A stretch of 64,000 bases of DNA from Psococerastis gibbosa (GCA_963971405.1 OZ020491.1:24608855-24672854); one strand, 5' to 3'. Counted from the first letter of the stretch, positions 13,801 to 28,800 are shown. Notes: generated by a model from the sequence alone, not told the origin. A program made the numbers and translations.

Positions 13801-16800
13801 ACTAGCCGACCACCTAGCGCCTAGCGCCGAACCGAGTACGAGTAATGAATCAAAGTCTTGGGGTCCTAAAGCCACCCCCCAGTAATTTTGGGAATTAACG
13901 CCAATGCTACTCCCAATGAAAAGTGTTTTGTTTTTTCATGCCCCCCCCCCCCCCCAGATAGAAGTCATGCCCCTCTTGGCCCTTCACCTTAAAATTTCTA
14001 GCGCCGCCACTGCTACCAGTTAGTCTAAATTGTGCTTGTCGAGCCTATCAGTCCTTCTCAGGACTAAGCCTGATGATGGGAGTAGCATTCACTCCCGAAC
14101 CCTCACCCCCATTCCCTGACAACGACCTCCACCCTAATTGTTCGATGACTGTGAGGCCCCTGCCTCTATTGACCATTTACACAGCAGGTAATGTAAATCC
14201 AACTAACCCTTGCTTAAATAATATTACACCATCGCCATTAACCTTTACCAAAACTTACTGTCCGTTAATGCCTCGCATTTCACAGGCTAAACATAGTTGC
14301 GGGTTGTTGTCGCAGGTACCCCTAATATCCGTTAGGTACTCATCCCCGCATTTTACAGTTAGTCTTAATATTGCATCGGCTCCGATAGGTTCTATATTTA
14401 TTTAATTATTTACCTATTGTTAATTACATTAATTTTATTAGTTGTGGTTGTAGTGCTCTCGTGTTTATGTTATTATTCAATGTATTAAACAGTGTTTATT
14501 GTGCTCGCCCCTGCTGGGATTACTTTGGATACTCTGCAAGCCACGGACTCCATGGAGTAGATAAGTAGCGTAGCCTATTCACTTAAATACATACACCCAG
14601 ACACCTTACAGCACCACACTATACAATACATAATATTATAAAACGTCTACCTACTAAACTACACCTCCACCGAGTAAGCAGAGTACGGTAGGCTTATTCT
14701 GTTATATATAATCATTTTCATACAGTCCACTCTCTTTCATAGGTACCTAAACCTTCAAGAGCGTAATTTGCAGTTCCTATTGTTAATAGTTTAGTAGGAT
14801 ACTCCCCTGAAGTGAGTTAGGTGCTGTATTTTATTTACTGAGCTATCGCAGAAAACCACACTTACCATTAACGCAATGTAACAGGCGTAGGTGTAACTTC
14901 ACCAACTACAGTGAAGGGCCCTAAGTCTGTGTTGCCACTCACGTTATAACTGTGTAATAAGTCATGTGAAAGCAATATTACTAAACATGAGACGTAATCC
15001 AAGGAGGCTGTGACATCGCTATGAGATTTATGCTTAGGGGGGTGACATTTGCAAATGTCTTTTTGTGGTGAACTCCGTGAATAATCTTGCCTTCAATCTT
15101 ATTCGCCCTATATTTTAAATTTTGGCGGGAACAATCAAATTAGTCTCCGAAAATGAAATACATTAGCTTGCTTGCAACGTCATTTGTCTCGGTTTTAGAT
15201 TTTGTGTCAAACATTTTGCAGTCAAATTCTATATAATGTATAAAGGTTTTCTTGGTGGTATGCCTTGATGTGGTGAGTCTTTTACTTCGATATTGGCCAA
15301 GATAAAAGAGGATCGGACTCCCTACCAAAAGTTATATTTTACAGGAACATGTAATGATAATCTTCTTCTTCTTAATCTACCTTTCACCCTATTTGTTAAA
15401 TTTTGGCAGGAACATTCAAATTAGGCTCCGAAAATGAAATACATTAGCTTGCTTGCAACGCCATTTGCCTTGGGTTTAGATACTGTGTTATTTATGTCAA
15501 AGATTGTACAATCAAATTCTATTAAATGTTTAAATGGTTTTATGCACCGGTGTGCCTTCATATTGTGAGTTTTTTATTTCCATATTGGCCAAGATAAAAG
15601 AGGCTCGGACATTCTACCAAAAGTCATATTTTACAGGAACATTTAATGAAACCTGTCTTACCAAGTTGAATCCACGACAGCAGAGCTTGTTTCAAACTGC
15701 GGTAGTGTGCACAGTGTCGGCAGGGGAACATGATACCGCGCTGAGACTATACCAGTCAGTCTACGTGCGTGTCGAGTCCTGTTCATCTCCGAATTAAGCG
15801 TGTGACTTTACTATGTTCGCCAAGTGGTTCGGAATCCACTATGATCAGGAGGTCCACCCTGTCAGTCAACTCCCCTTCTCCCCGAGGTGAAGGAGTCTGC
15901 CCTTAAGGTGTCTCAATTCAATAAACATACTCACTTCCACCGCCAGGCTGACAGGATTGCTTAAAGCAGAAATGCTGAAAGCAGGCGTTAGAAAAAATTA
16001 ATGATAATCTTCTTCTTAATCCACCTTTCCCGCTATATTTTAAATTTTATCGCTCATAAACTATATATCTCCGCTTTCCATATTTATCCTCTCTTTGGGC
16101 TAGAAGGGGCCAACGGTATCTAATATTTATATAACTCTTAAAATTGAAACTGCAGAGGCTGAGGTTTCTCCTTGCCATCCCCTTGGCACCAAACATTTTT
16201 TTTTTCACATGCTTCCCTGACATCAAGATGAGCATCAAACAGCAGACTCTGCTCCAAGAGGGTAACTCTGCAGTTTTTATGAATTCATAACCCCTGACGC
16301 AAGAAAGCTTAAAAAGGGTTTTTGGCGCTGGCAGAGCGAGTAAAGAGGATCACAGTGTTTACCAAATCCCTCGTGGGAAATATTAAAAATGCTTCCAAGT
16401 CCCAGTTGGCCCCGAAGTTTCTCTTCGTCCGTATTTCGGCTGCATACCTAATTATTTAAAATGCGGGAAGAAAATCTCACCAAAAGGGCGAAAATTAATG
16501 ATTCTGAAGAAATGGAAAAGTTTTTTTAAAAAAATAATATAGGTTAAGTGTGCGGTGGTAGTATTGGGACTACATATAAATGTATTTTTTTTTTCAATTA
16601 ATTTCATAGGCCACCTCCCACGTCTCCTAAGATTAGTCATTAAAAAGACGTGGCAGGGAGGGCCAGGAATTCAAAAAAAAAAAAAAAATTGGCGGGCTCC
16701 CATCTGTCCTATAGAACTCTAGGAATACCAGGGGCGGATTTGGCTTTGTGCGGATATAAGCACTGCCTTTCCCGCGGACATTAATAATTATTATATGTAT

Positions 16801-19800
16801 AGTGAGTTGGGGGTGTTCTCTTAGAGTGCCAACTGGAAAGAAATGCGCGCCTAAATTTGAAAATGTATTCCTTAATATCTCATAATTATTTTAATTTTTT
16901 TACATAATAAGCATACAAAAAAAATCTTTAATGTACGCGCGCGGATATAGGCTTTTGCCTCAGTTGCCTATTGGTAAATCCGACACTGAGAAACACCCGA
17001 ATACATACAATAAAATTCTGGGATACCGACAAATTATGAATACCTACTATCCGGTACAGTATTTGGAAAATGACAATGGCAAAGGTAATTTTCTTAAAGG
17101 GCTTTTAATGGACCTAGGTCTACTTATAGTGGCTCATAGGTCCCTTGTCCAATACCAATGACCCCATGAATTGTGGACATTATTTTTGTATTGTTTGTTT
17201 ATAATTATGTTTTTGGGCCATCGGCAAAATTATCAACCCATACACCGGCTACAAGCGATAGTGGACAAGTTGAGGCAAGCTTACCATTGACGCAATGAAA
17301 CAGGCGAAAGCATGACTTAACCAAGTACAGGTACGAGTCATGGCAAGGGCCAAGGGTAATTTCAATTATTACTTTTAAATGCGCTTTTCAAACGTTTAAT
17401 ACAATTTGATTCAAAAAGTTTCAAAAATTAAAAAATCTACAGTAAGCCTGACTTAACCAAGTACTGATACGAGTCATGGACTAATGGCAAGGGTAATTTC
17501 AATTAGGCCATTATTTTTTATGTGATTTAACGTTTAATACAAGTTGATTCAAGAACAGTTCAAAATTTAAAAAATCTACAGTCACTCTAAAGTCAAACGG
17601 GCGTAACTAACATTTTTGGGGAAATTGAGTTTTGATCAGATTTAGTGGCTTTGTCAGATAGCTCTAACATTGCATTCACTGAAAAATTTAATTTAAAAAA
17701 CAAGGCTGAAATTTTCGATTAGGAGGGCTTATCTGTTTGTTGCAAACTAGGCTATACAGAAGCAGAAACGCAATAATCTCGAAAAGTTGTCTTTGATCGT
17801 ACGCCCTTCTGACTTTAGGTTGACGATATATAGCTGCCGGCTTTTTCAAAATGATAATATCGTACGGAATTACCGGCCGTGCGTGCTTGAGGAACCTGTC
17901 TGAAACGTACCTGCATTCAATCTCAGAGGTAAATAATAAAGAAAAGCGTACAGCAGCAGACCCCAGAAGTAATTTGTATCGCGATAACGAACGCCATACT
18001 GGAATACTAAGTACCCAGACACCGTAGATTCTGAAACACCGTAGAATATTCAAATAGCGTCTCCCGCCAGAAAGAAATCTTGGCATGGCGGCAGGTGTAC
18101 AAGTCCTAAATTGTTTTACTCGCTCCGGTGCTTTTGCTTCTCTTTTATATTACTTAGTTCTTGTGTGGAATCGCTCCGTTACGATATAATATACATAATC
18201 TACTTTATTATCAGATGAATGATTTTATATTTTGATCACAGCACTTATTGTAAAGCGAATGCATAATAAAATGACTCGAACAATAGGGACAAGGCCGTAG
18301 CCAGGATTTTTTTTTTTTGGGGGGGGTTTAGAAATTTCATTGGGTGTTACATAGTGGCTTTTATTTTTCCTCTCAAAATCCGATTCTATCTAGTATGAAG
18401 CCATTTCATTTCGGGGGGGGGGGGGGGGGGGGTTGAACCCCCATGAACTCCCCCTTCGCTACGGCCTTGAATAGGGAGATCAGAATTCAGGGGGGGGGGG
18501 TGTAGTCTTGTCAGTATATTTTTCTCTTTGTAAGGTAGCATTATACGAGTTGTTGTTTTAGTATGCTGCTATAAAAATAAGCGAGAGACAAGGTGAGTCA
18601 GCTAGTATAAAGTAGCTCCTGCTTATAGTTTTTATTGTTTTAATTTAGTAGCACTTTAATAAAGATTGCTAAAATTTACAAATTTAAGATGTTGTCCATC
18701 GTCATTTGTAGATGGCTGGAATTTTCCTATTTCAGGGGGAGGGCTAAGCTACAAAAAAATTAAATTTGAATGTTGCAATTGTAATACCCTCATAGACCGT
18801 CTATCACCTCCAAAGTCAATTATTGATATTAAAATCTAGAGTGTTTTTTATTTTTTATTTTTAGATTACATAATTTTATTGTAACACTTATCTAAAATTG
18901 CCCAAAGTACGTCTGCAAAAAAGGCCTTCAGCAACGATATAAAACAATGAATCTTGTTAGGAACCAAACTAAAATACTTAATAACACTACAAAATATTGT
19001 AAGCAGCAAGCATAACTATATCACGCAAGATTTCTATTTTAATTTTCGGTCCAAATAAGCATACTAAAGAACAATGGCACGCATACTGTTCAATTCAACA
19101 CGCAATCCCCAAATTTCCCTGCTCATTTTCCCCTGCTATTCGATATCGCATTTTCACAATGATTTATACTGAAGGAAGACTTGAATAACGAAGTGATAAG
19201 TATATAATTCACAGGCCACTGCTATGTATTGTGTACACAGGTATACAATAGGGTTTCAACCCGTATTTATTGTGTTGTTTTCGTAATTTTTCATTTTTTG
19301 TTTGCTGTGAACGTGAAGTTAACCGCAATTTGACTACAACCAGAGCGTCCAAAACACCCGATTTGACTTATTACCGGGGTTAAAAATGTAATGAACCGGT
19401 CCGAGTTTACTCGAACATGCTTTCCAATTTGGGGGGGGGGTTGTCCACCTGACGCCACTGGAGGAGAGGTAAATTCTTTATGGGTCAGACCAACACATTT
19501 AACCACACATTAATAATGTCAGGGTACGCAATGCGTTTGAAAAAAATTTTTGCACAAAACCAAATAAAGGAAAGCAACCTGTCCGGTTTCGTTACTCAAT
19601 TTAACACCTAAAACATGCTTGAAGGTAGAAATCATTGATAGAAAGGTTTCGCAGAAAAATTATTTTTTAGTCATTTTTCATTAAAATTTAGTTATTTTTA
19701 TTTTTTTACCCCCATAAGCAAACTATCACGGCGCAAGCGACACCTCGCATTTTATCAACATTAATAACGACTACAATATATGTGAATTTAAAAGAAATCG

Positions 19801-22800
19801 TTGGAGCCGTTTTTGAGAAATATATTTTTTTAGACGTTTTTTTTTAGTTTTTTGGGAATAAAACCCCCAAATTGAATTATCAAAAAAAAAAAATGGTCCT
19901 GAGGTATGATTTTTGTGAACCTATATGCAAAATTTCATCAAAATCGGCCGAGCAGTTTGCCCGGAAATCAATGAACAGACAGACAGACAGGCAGAGCCAC
20001 AGACAGACATTTCGTAAAAACCACTTTTTTGGGTTCCTGGTACCTCAAAACGTGAAAAATCCGTTGAAATCTCGGAATCGAAAATTTGGACCATCACAAA
20101 GCTTTCCTTATACTGCGTATAAATTGGAAAGCAACAAACCATTTTAGGACAGCAATTTTCATTCTTGAAAGCCTTTTGTACATTTTTAACCCCGGTACCT
20201 AATAAGTAAACATGGTACATCGTGTTCGGGCTGCTGAAGGATCAGTCATCAGTTTGTATTTTTGGAAAAATTTTAAGGGCCAATGGAGTCCCCCACTTTC
20301 CATTTTTTACGTCAAATTTCTCAGGAAGTAGCTGTGATGGAGCTATCATTGAGGTGTCGTAAACTAGAAAAAATACTCCTCTACCCTTTTGATGCACTTT
20401 AATCACTAGCACGGATCGGCGACAGTTATACAATAAGTTAAACGTCTAAAATATTTTTCCCTGAGTTGATAACCTTCTTAATTTCTATCGTCTCTAGGTA
20501 ATCCAGCAATTTTCGCTAACCAAGCACTAAGATGTAAGATTTTAAAATCATTAAAATTACCGTACAAGGATAGTATATTTGTATGTTGCGGATATAGTTT
20601 CTGGCTTGCCCATTGCCCTTTTATGCTCTTTAATCCTACTTTTAAAACACCTTCCGGTCTGACCCACATAAAGGCTATCACAGCTGCTGCAGTCCATCTA
20701 ATACACATAGGTAATTAATTAGATAGTCTCCCAACGAGTTAATCGAATATTACGCAACTGAAAAATCTGCGCATTTTCTCACCACTCGAGCCATGAGCTG
20801 CGAGACTTCACCTAGTTGGGGAATTTTACATCCACGTATTTCACTACTATCCCCCCTCCCCTCACGCTGCGTACCAGACACTAAAGGGGAAGAAGAAGAA
20901 GAAGAAGAAGTACGGTATTTCACTACAAGTACACATTTACGGGGGCATAAAGCAGACCCCCCCCCCCCATGTGAAAATGCAAGACAAACTGAACCAATGT
21001 GAGTTGTCGTTATGCATAATTTACAGATCTATTAGATGTTCTGATCAACAGCTTGCGGTGGTAAGTCGTTGGTAAGAAGTTGACAGCTAAAGTAGCATTT
21101 TTTGTGCCCCCCCCCCCCAAGTTAAAACATTATGGATATATGGTACTACGCCTATGCATCCATAAATAGCTCTTCAAAATAGTAACTTCCTTGTAATCAT
21201 TCCTTCATTAGATCTGGGTTGTGTCGCCAGCCATAACAAGCTGCAGGAGTGTGGACATGCACATTGTCTGGCAATATGTCAATGTATCCCCATTGGGATC
21301 ATCCATTGTAGGTAAATTGGAATATTGACCCTAATCTCTGAGAATGAGTGCCACATGGGGAATGTTTCGCGCTTAAACTTCCGACAGTCTTGTACGGTGT
21401 CGTTATGTTCCCCCAAGAGCAAAGATTCAAACTTTGGGGAAAACGACTGCGTTTTATTTATGCGACTATATTAGCTGAATCTATTTTCTGTTTTGTGTGG
21501 ATTTCATCTGAATCCCCTTTGTTTTCAAATGCTCCATCTACATATTCACATCAGTGTACGTTTGTCTTCTTCTTCTGGGGTCACAATCTAATGATTGGTT
21601 TGTAGCAACTTCCATAATCTTCTCCGCTTCTGCCGGTCTTTAGCAGCGCTTTTCCGTTCATCTTTCGTAGTAGTAGCAGTGAATAACTGTTAACTAGAAG
21701 AAACCTAAACAATGTTACCATCTTGGCAGATTAACTTCTGATAAGGCTGCCCTAAGAAATATTTATACACGTTAGTGAGTTTACATGCTTTATAAATGGC
21801 AGGTAATAGGAAAGCGGGGTGTATTGAGGAACCATGTAACCCGCATCAGCCGTGACAGTCCCTAATGGGACTGCAAATGGATATATGGGGAAGACGGGGT
21901 TTAGGTGACCCCCTGTCCCCTTATGTCAACTGATCAATCATTCTTGACTAACCTTCATCCCGGCTGACATTTTGTCCAGCTTTCTGCAGCTTAATTTCGA
22001 AACAGCGTTGAAATGATCGAAATATTGTCAATAGAGATTTATTCTATAGTTTACTATGCCATGTCTTAACCATGATTTAAATAGAGAAATTGCGCGTTAC
22101 TGGTTTATTAGTAGTTTTAAAGTTTACGGCATAAAAGAATATGACAACACCATAAATTGTTTTGGCGCGCTTTCTGATTTCCCTCCATTTTAGATTTTTT
22201 AACAAAATATTTTAAAATGGCGTTGTTTTGTTTACATTGAAATATTGAAATATGCAACTGCAATGTGCATCCTCGATCCGGGTCTAAAAATACTGATTTC
22301 AATTTAAGTAAACTTTTTAGTGATTCTAAGCCTATGAAATAATAGAATATTGTAAGTTTACATTTAAAATTAAGTTAATCATTCATATTTAATTACAGCA
22401 TACCTTTCTGAAATGTATTACCGTATTGATTGTTCTAGGTGAAAACCCCTGCTCTTCTGTTCATTGTACACTGGGAGAAGAATGTCTCATTAACAAATAC
22501 GGAATCGCCCGCTGTGAATGTCCCACTGAATGTGAACCTGTTGTTCGACCGGTGTGTGGTAAAGACTCAAAGACGTACGACAATGAGTGTGAACTGAGAA
22601 AGGCTGGTTGCTTGACTCGTACGGACATTCCAATTGTATATGCAGGGGCTTGCGGTAAGTGCAAAAGTCATCTGAGCTATTAAAAATGGTAAAGGTTAAG
22701 TTCAGCTACCCCTAATAAAAAAACAAAATAAGGTTATATGGGTATTGTTTATTTAGCTTAAACCTATTTCCCAAATATGCATGGTTAATTTATGTACAGC

Positions 22801-25800
22801 CCATTTAATGTCGTTTATTTGGAGTATTATATCAGGTTTGATGCCTAAATCCATGGCAGACCTTACAAAGACTTTAAGTGAAGTGCACTAGAAATTTCAG
22901 ATTTCCACTAGTGTTAACTAAGCCAACCGCCTAGGCATGTCGTCTGTAGTTTTAGGCATCGTCAAAATTTAGAGGAAAAAAATGCGTATACATAATAAAA
23001 TAAAATAAAATCCTAACTTTAGATAACTGGCAGTTGTTAGGTCAATGTTAAGTTAATTTAATTCCGCTCACCTCTTATAACAATGTGTTCGTCACTATTG
23101 CTATAGAACTCGAGGTTATGTAGTATGTTATGTTATGTTATGTAAGTATGTGTTAGGGGTGTGGAGTATTAGAGGGTGGGGAATGCTATTTCTAATTCCT
23201 ACAGACTTCAAAGAACTCACTGACAGAATACGGGCAAATGCTTAACAGTTCTTTTAATCACGTTGAAGAACAACTTATTGTCCTCAATATCCCTTATTCT
23301 GGGTGATAAAACGTTTAAAAGTCTGGCTCCCATGACTTGGGGAGATTTAAGGGCTAGGGTAAGCCTACATGATTCTCTGTTTATACGATTACGATTTCTA
23401 GTGTTGTGGGCATGTATGTCCCGTGATCTAATGAGACTGGGATTTGACTTGGCAAATTTCGTAGAGATTTCGTAGAGATTGCATTACGCTTGAGTATAGA
23501 AGACGAACCAGTGGAACGAGCATTTTCCATGAAGGCCTACAAATGTTAATTCTGCTGCAGAAAACTATCAAAGATGCTGTAAACTTAAGGGAGTTCAAAA
23601 AGAAAATTGTGGAGGATGTAAAAAAGAAGAGGGCGTAGAGCAGTAGTTTGGTGGATTAGACATTAGTGCGATGCACTACTTGAACTCACAACTACTACTA
23701 CTTTCATATCGAATTTTTATATTGGCACGCATATAGTAGGTACTTATTGCTTAGGAGAAATTTTATGAAAAGGACTTATTAGAAGCGTGCAAATAAACAA
23801 TCCTTGTTTAAAAAATATATTATCATGCTAATGAGTAATGTGACGTTTGCCTTCCATTTTATATCCATTTTCATCCGACTTTTTGGACCGCGGGGTTTTT
23901 TTATGACGACATCCTATAATGTAATTGTTTTATGGATAATATGATTTGATTTGATTTTATAATACTTATATTGAGTTACGACAGGTGTCCGATACTAAGC
24001 TGTGTTCCCATGACGCGTGACTCGCCGAGGTTTGTTCGACAAACCTCGCGCCACTGGAACAGGGTTTTGCATGCGTGGTTTTGCCAGGTTAATTGCACTC
24101 ATGAAAAATGTCTCAGTGGATCACTAGCGACCGAATCATCAGTATGTACTGGGCCTTAATGCTTCCTCTCTATATTATAGGTGGAAAAGGTCCTTGCAGC
24201 ACACACACTTGCACGCACGGGGCAACTTGCGTTGAGCGTGCAGGAAAGCCCTCTTGCGAGTGCCCTACTTGTCCTTCTGAATTTGACCCGGTGTGCGGCT
24301 CCGATGGAATATCGTATGGCAACGAATGCAAGCTGCAACTGGAGGCATGTCAGCATCGCAGAGAGATTTCAGTGTTGTATAGAGGACTATGCAGTAAGTA
24401 ATCTTTAAACAGTCTCCCTTGTTAATGTTAATACCATCCCTATTACCAATATACAGTAGAATCCGTTTATTATGACATCGAAGGGAATTAGTAGTAGTAG
24501 TAGTGTTCGTCGGGTTAATAACGACTTAGGCCTCATTTGGGCCCATAGAGCGACCCCGACTTGACTGTCCTATACCAGTCCATAGGACAGTGGACCTCCT
24601 GATTATAGTGGATTCCGAACCACTTGGGAAACACAGTGAAGTCACACGATTAGTTCGGAGGTGACCAGGACAAGTCCTACCGGCACTGTGCACACGACCA
24701 AGTTATCTGCAGCTTTGAACCTGCTCTGGTCCGCTGGATTCAACTTGGTATGGCGGCCGGTTTCGAAGGGAATGAACAAACACGTCATAATAAGCAGATG
24801 TCATATAAAGCGTATATACAAAGTCTTAATGATAACCTTCCTTGTGTAATTACGTCATAATTGGCGGTTGGTCAATATAGGCGGAGTCATAATAAACGGA
24901 TTCTACTGTACTTTTTTTTTAATTAGGGCGCAGGAATCTTTCTTGTATTTGCTCCGGTTGGTGTAACCAATACCGATTGCCTATTATCTGTCTTTTGATA
25001 GAGACTGGTACATTGGGTCACCGGGCACTGTCGCACTGGTCAGGAGATCACCAAAATTGAAAGATCCGGCTGTAAGTCACGGGACAAGTCTCTTTTCTTA
25101 CAATAAATCAGCAGCCCGATCATGGTGATTTGGGATTATGATAATACCGGGGTTAATTTTTTAATATCACAGTAGTAATATGTAACTTGACGATGTTAAA
25201 ATATGCCCGGGAAATTAAAATTAATCAATTATTGTAATAATACAAAAGAATGGTTGCATTGGTTAATAATTTAAGGAAATACTAATAAACATTAAAATGT
25301 ACAGGTAGAATTTTGAAATGTAATAAGAATGTTGTGTTTACATCTTAGGGAGAAAAAATTGAAAACTCACCAAAATATTAATTAATCAATTTGAATTTCC
25401 CGCGCATTTTGCACTCATTTGTTTCAACCAATTGATTAAACTCCGGTATTATAATAATTCCAAATGGTCATGATCGGGCTGCTGAGCATTGAATTCCATC
25501 AAGATACTATCCCTTCATTAAGGAAAAGTGAGAGCAATTTTTTTTTCTACACCAAAAATTAAAAAATAATAGCAATCAAAAAAACCGTAATAAAAATGGT
25601 ATTTGAGAAGATGATTTTTGATCAAATCCACATTCAAAAGGGAAATTAGTACTAGGTATTACACGTATTCAGCAGGGTGGACAATGGGTCTCGACGTACC
25701 TCAAAAAAAAAAAGAGAAAAACGAACCTGGCATTAAAAATAAACTTGATAAGTTCTAACGGTTCCAGAAGAAATGACGTCATTATTGCGTTAGCTATACT

Positions 25801-28800
25801 TCTGGCTCACTCCCATTGCAGGACATTTAAATGCAATGACTTCGCAATTGGAAAGGAGAGGAATTGTATTAACTTTTTATCGACTCATTTCTCCACCTGC
25901 AGCTCCAGTTACCCCATTATGTAAATCAGCCAATTTAAAATAATTTATTTTCAAATAATGGAGTTTAAACTTTTAATTTCTTATGACCTTTCTCCTCTTT
26001 CATGTCTTTCTTAGTTGCAATTATCTTCTCTTTTCCCTTCCTTGTTACACTCAATAGACATTGATCCTTAGCGCTTTAAATTTCAACTTCAATCCAACGC
26101 CAACCCGTCAAGAAGACATTTTTAATCTTGTTTTTAATTTCGTACTGAACGGTCAGCTTCCACTTAAACAACTTTGTTTTTGTTCCTCTGGTTAAATATA
26201 CTTGTTGTTGGTGAAAACTTAATTATTGTTAATTTTATATTAATATTAATATTTAATTAATAATTGCATGAATTTCTTGCAGATGGTTGTGAAGAGAAAA
26301 GATGTGAATATTATTCTGTTTGTGAGAGCGATGGTTCTGCCGAAGCAAAATGTGTTTGTCCAGAATCGTGCGAGGTAAATTATTATTATTTTATTTTAAT
26401 TTTAATATTTATAAATAGTTATAATGACTTCACATGGGATATAGACTACCTCAATATATATTAAGTCGGAGATTTCCAAACTTCTGACTAAATTAGTTAA
26501 TTCATCGTTTCACAGTCCCAAAGGTCTTATGAAGGAATCATAATAAATACAAGTTTTCATTTGACATCTGTATTTTCACATGTGTATTATTATTGATGTA
26601 TTCATTAATCAGATATTATAGAATTGCCGTAAATCAGACGGATGCATAGGCTTCGTTTTTAGGATGCTTGTATTTTTTCGAATTTTTCTTAAGACCATTT
26701 TCTTATATTAAATAATATAAGATAGTAATAACAATTCGTGTATTTTTTCTTAATTTGTTTTACACAAGTAGAAGATAGTTGAAGTGCCCCCTCATGCCAG
26801 CGGCGCGGCGTGCAGCAGGGGTTTACAGCTGGGAAACAATGAATGATGCAATGAAACGGCAAAGGGTAGTTTCCTACTTTAAGCGGGTTGTCCTTGTGTC
26901 CTTGTCATTAGCCCAACACGTCAATTAGAAGCTATTTAGATTGCGAGTTAAGTGCGCAGAACTTACTGCGCAGGTGTTCTGTAATCAGCCCAGTCTGTTG
27001 CATTGCTCATTTCTATGTCTATTCTATCTTGTTATCTTTGACCAGAAGATAGCGCTCTATTTCTTCCTCCAGCTAGACTATGTCCTCGCGCACCTGCTGC
27101 TCTCCATTAAGTTTGCCTTAGTTAATTATTTAATTAAGTAGGGTTGTGGAAGTTGATTTCTTTTACTGTAATTAGAGATGGTTAATAGACAGGTCTCTTA
27201 CTTTTGACGGTGCAGCCGTTCCCGAGCTCGGTACTGGTCGCTTTCCTTCTTTTCTTGAGTAGGAGGCTTGAATATATATTATTAGTTGACGATCCAAAAT
27301 TGATAAAAGGAAAAAATATAAAACACTGGTTGCAGATATAAAGAAGTTGTAGCTTGTCGAAGGACGATGCAATTGAATAGGCAGTGTAGACTTGAATTGG
27401 TTTGTATTGCAGTGCTTCGACTCAAGTTAGAGTAATTTAACACACAGTGGTTACAATATGAGCTGTGAGACGAGAACGATACATGCTTACAATTAATATT
27501 GAATTTGATCCAGCCTGCTTCCATATAGAAAAACCAACTCTGTGTCCACAGCTAAAGGAGCTGATGAGACACAGAGGGTAGATTAAAGATATTATTGAAT
27601 AAGAGAAATAAATACGTAAAAGGAAGATTGAGGAATATTGAATTATCTGAATGTGAACAGCGCCATCTACCGGGAAAAAGGTGAAGCTGGAAGCAGACTG
27701 GTTATTACACATGTGGGACTAAGTGGTCCCCACATTACCCCCCTCCTAAGACTGGAAGTCGGAGAAATGTCGTGGAACGTGGACGTGACGACCTGAGCGA
27801 GTGGTGCGAGTCGGTGGTGTCGGCACGACGTCAGTGGCAGGACGTGGTGAGGAGACCTTCTCCTGAGGTTTATCTTGAGCAGGATGCTGATGCGGGGGGT
27901 TGATCGTAGACTGGTGAGACGGTTCGTCTGTACTGGCATTAATGTAGGCCGGCTTGACCCTGTCCATTGACACAGTAACCGCACGACCGCGGCTTGAAAT
28001 CGTAACTGTTTTGTCGGTGCGACTTAACACAGGGAATGGTCCCGCATAAGGACGTTCGAGGGAAGCACGGACGTGGTCTTGTCTCACGAAAACGTGCGTG
28101 GCCTTGGCAAGGTCTTGTGGGATGAATGTTTGATGAGCCCCGTGTCTCTTGACGCGAGTGGGGCGTAGTGAGTCGAATTTCCTTCGAAGTGAGATGAGAG
28201 TGTCCGCCGGACTCTGATTTGAAGGAGGAGTTGTCAGCATCTGTCCTGGTAGTCTTAATGGTTCACCATAGACCAGATCTGCTGGAGAAGCTTGAAGATC
28301 TTTCTTAAGAGTGGCGCGCATGCCCAGTAAAACTAGCGGAAGGGCTTCCGTCCATTTGTCATTGGCATGACACATAATGGAGGCTTTGAGTGAGCGGTGC
28401 ATACGCTCTACCATGCCGTTGGATGCAGGGTGGTAACTGGTAGTCCGTGCATGGTGAAATCCGCATAATCGGGCCAGGTCAGCAAACAAATGGCTCTCAA
28501 ACTGTCGGCCGCGATCTGTAGTAATTGTCTCCGGGCACCCAAACCGGCTGATCCAGCAGGAAATGAGGGTTCTGGCGACGTTTTCGGCGGTGATGTTCAC
28601 CATAGGAGCGGCTTCCGGCCATCGCGTGAAACGGTCAACGAGTGTTAACAAATACGTGTAGCCTTCCGACGGTGGTAATGGGCCTACAATGTCGAGGTGT
28701 ATGTGCTGAAACCGTCGGTCAGGCTGAGTAAAGGTTCCAATCGCAGTGAGGGTGTGTCGATGTATCTTGGACAATTGACAGTTGACACACAGACGAGCCC

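Noticed and set aside
14073-14405. Pro/Thr-rich open frame as a possible mucin-like agrin exon.
   Set aside because: No acceptor or donor in a fitting phase and it lies between two follistatin exons where no such linker is known.
21212-21311. Cys-rich open patch with acceptor-like cattag and donor-like ag|gtaaat, considered as an extra agrin exon.
   Set aside because: With the natural donor it leaves in phase 2 and does not fit the next exon (phase 1). Only a poor alternative donor (att|gtaggt) would fit, and the cysteine spacing matches no follistatin or EGF domain.
24108-24180. Similar upstream ATG in frame with follistatin exon d.
   Set aside because: The stretch ends in tatattatag, a clear acceptor, and has no counterpart in the other domains.
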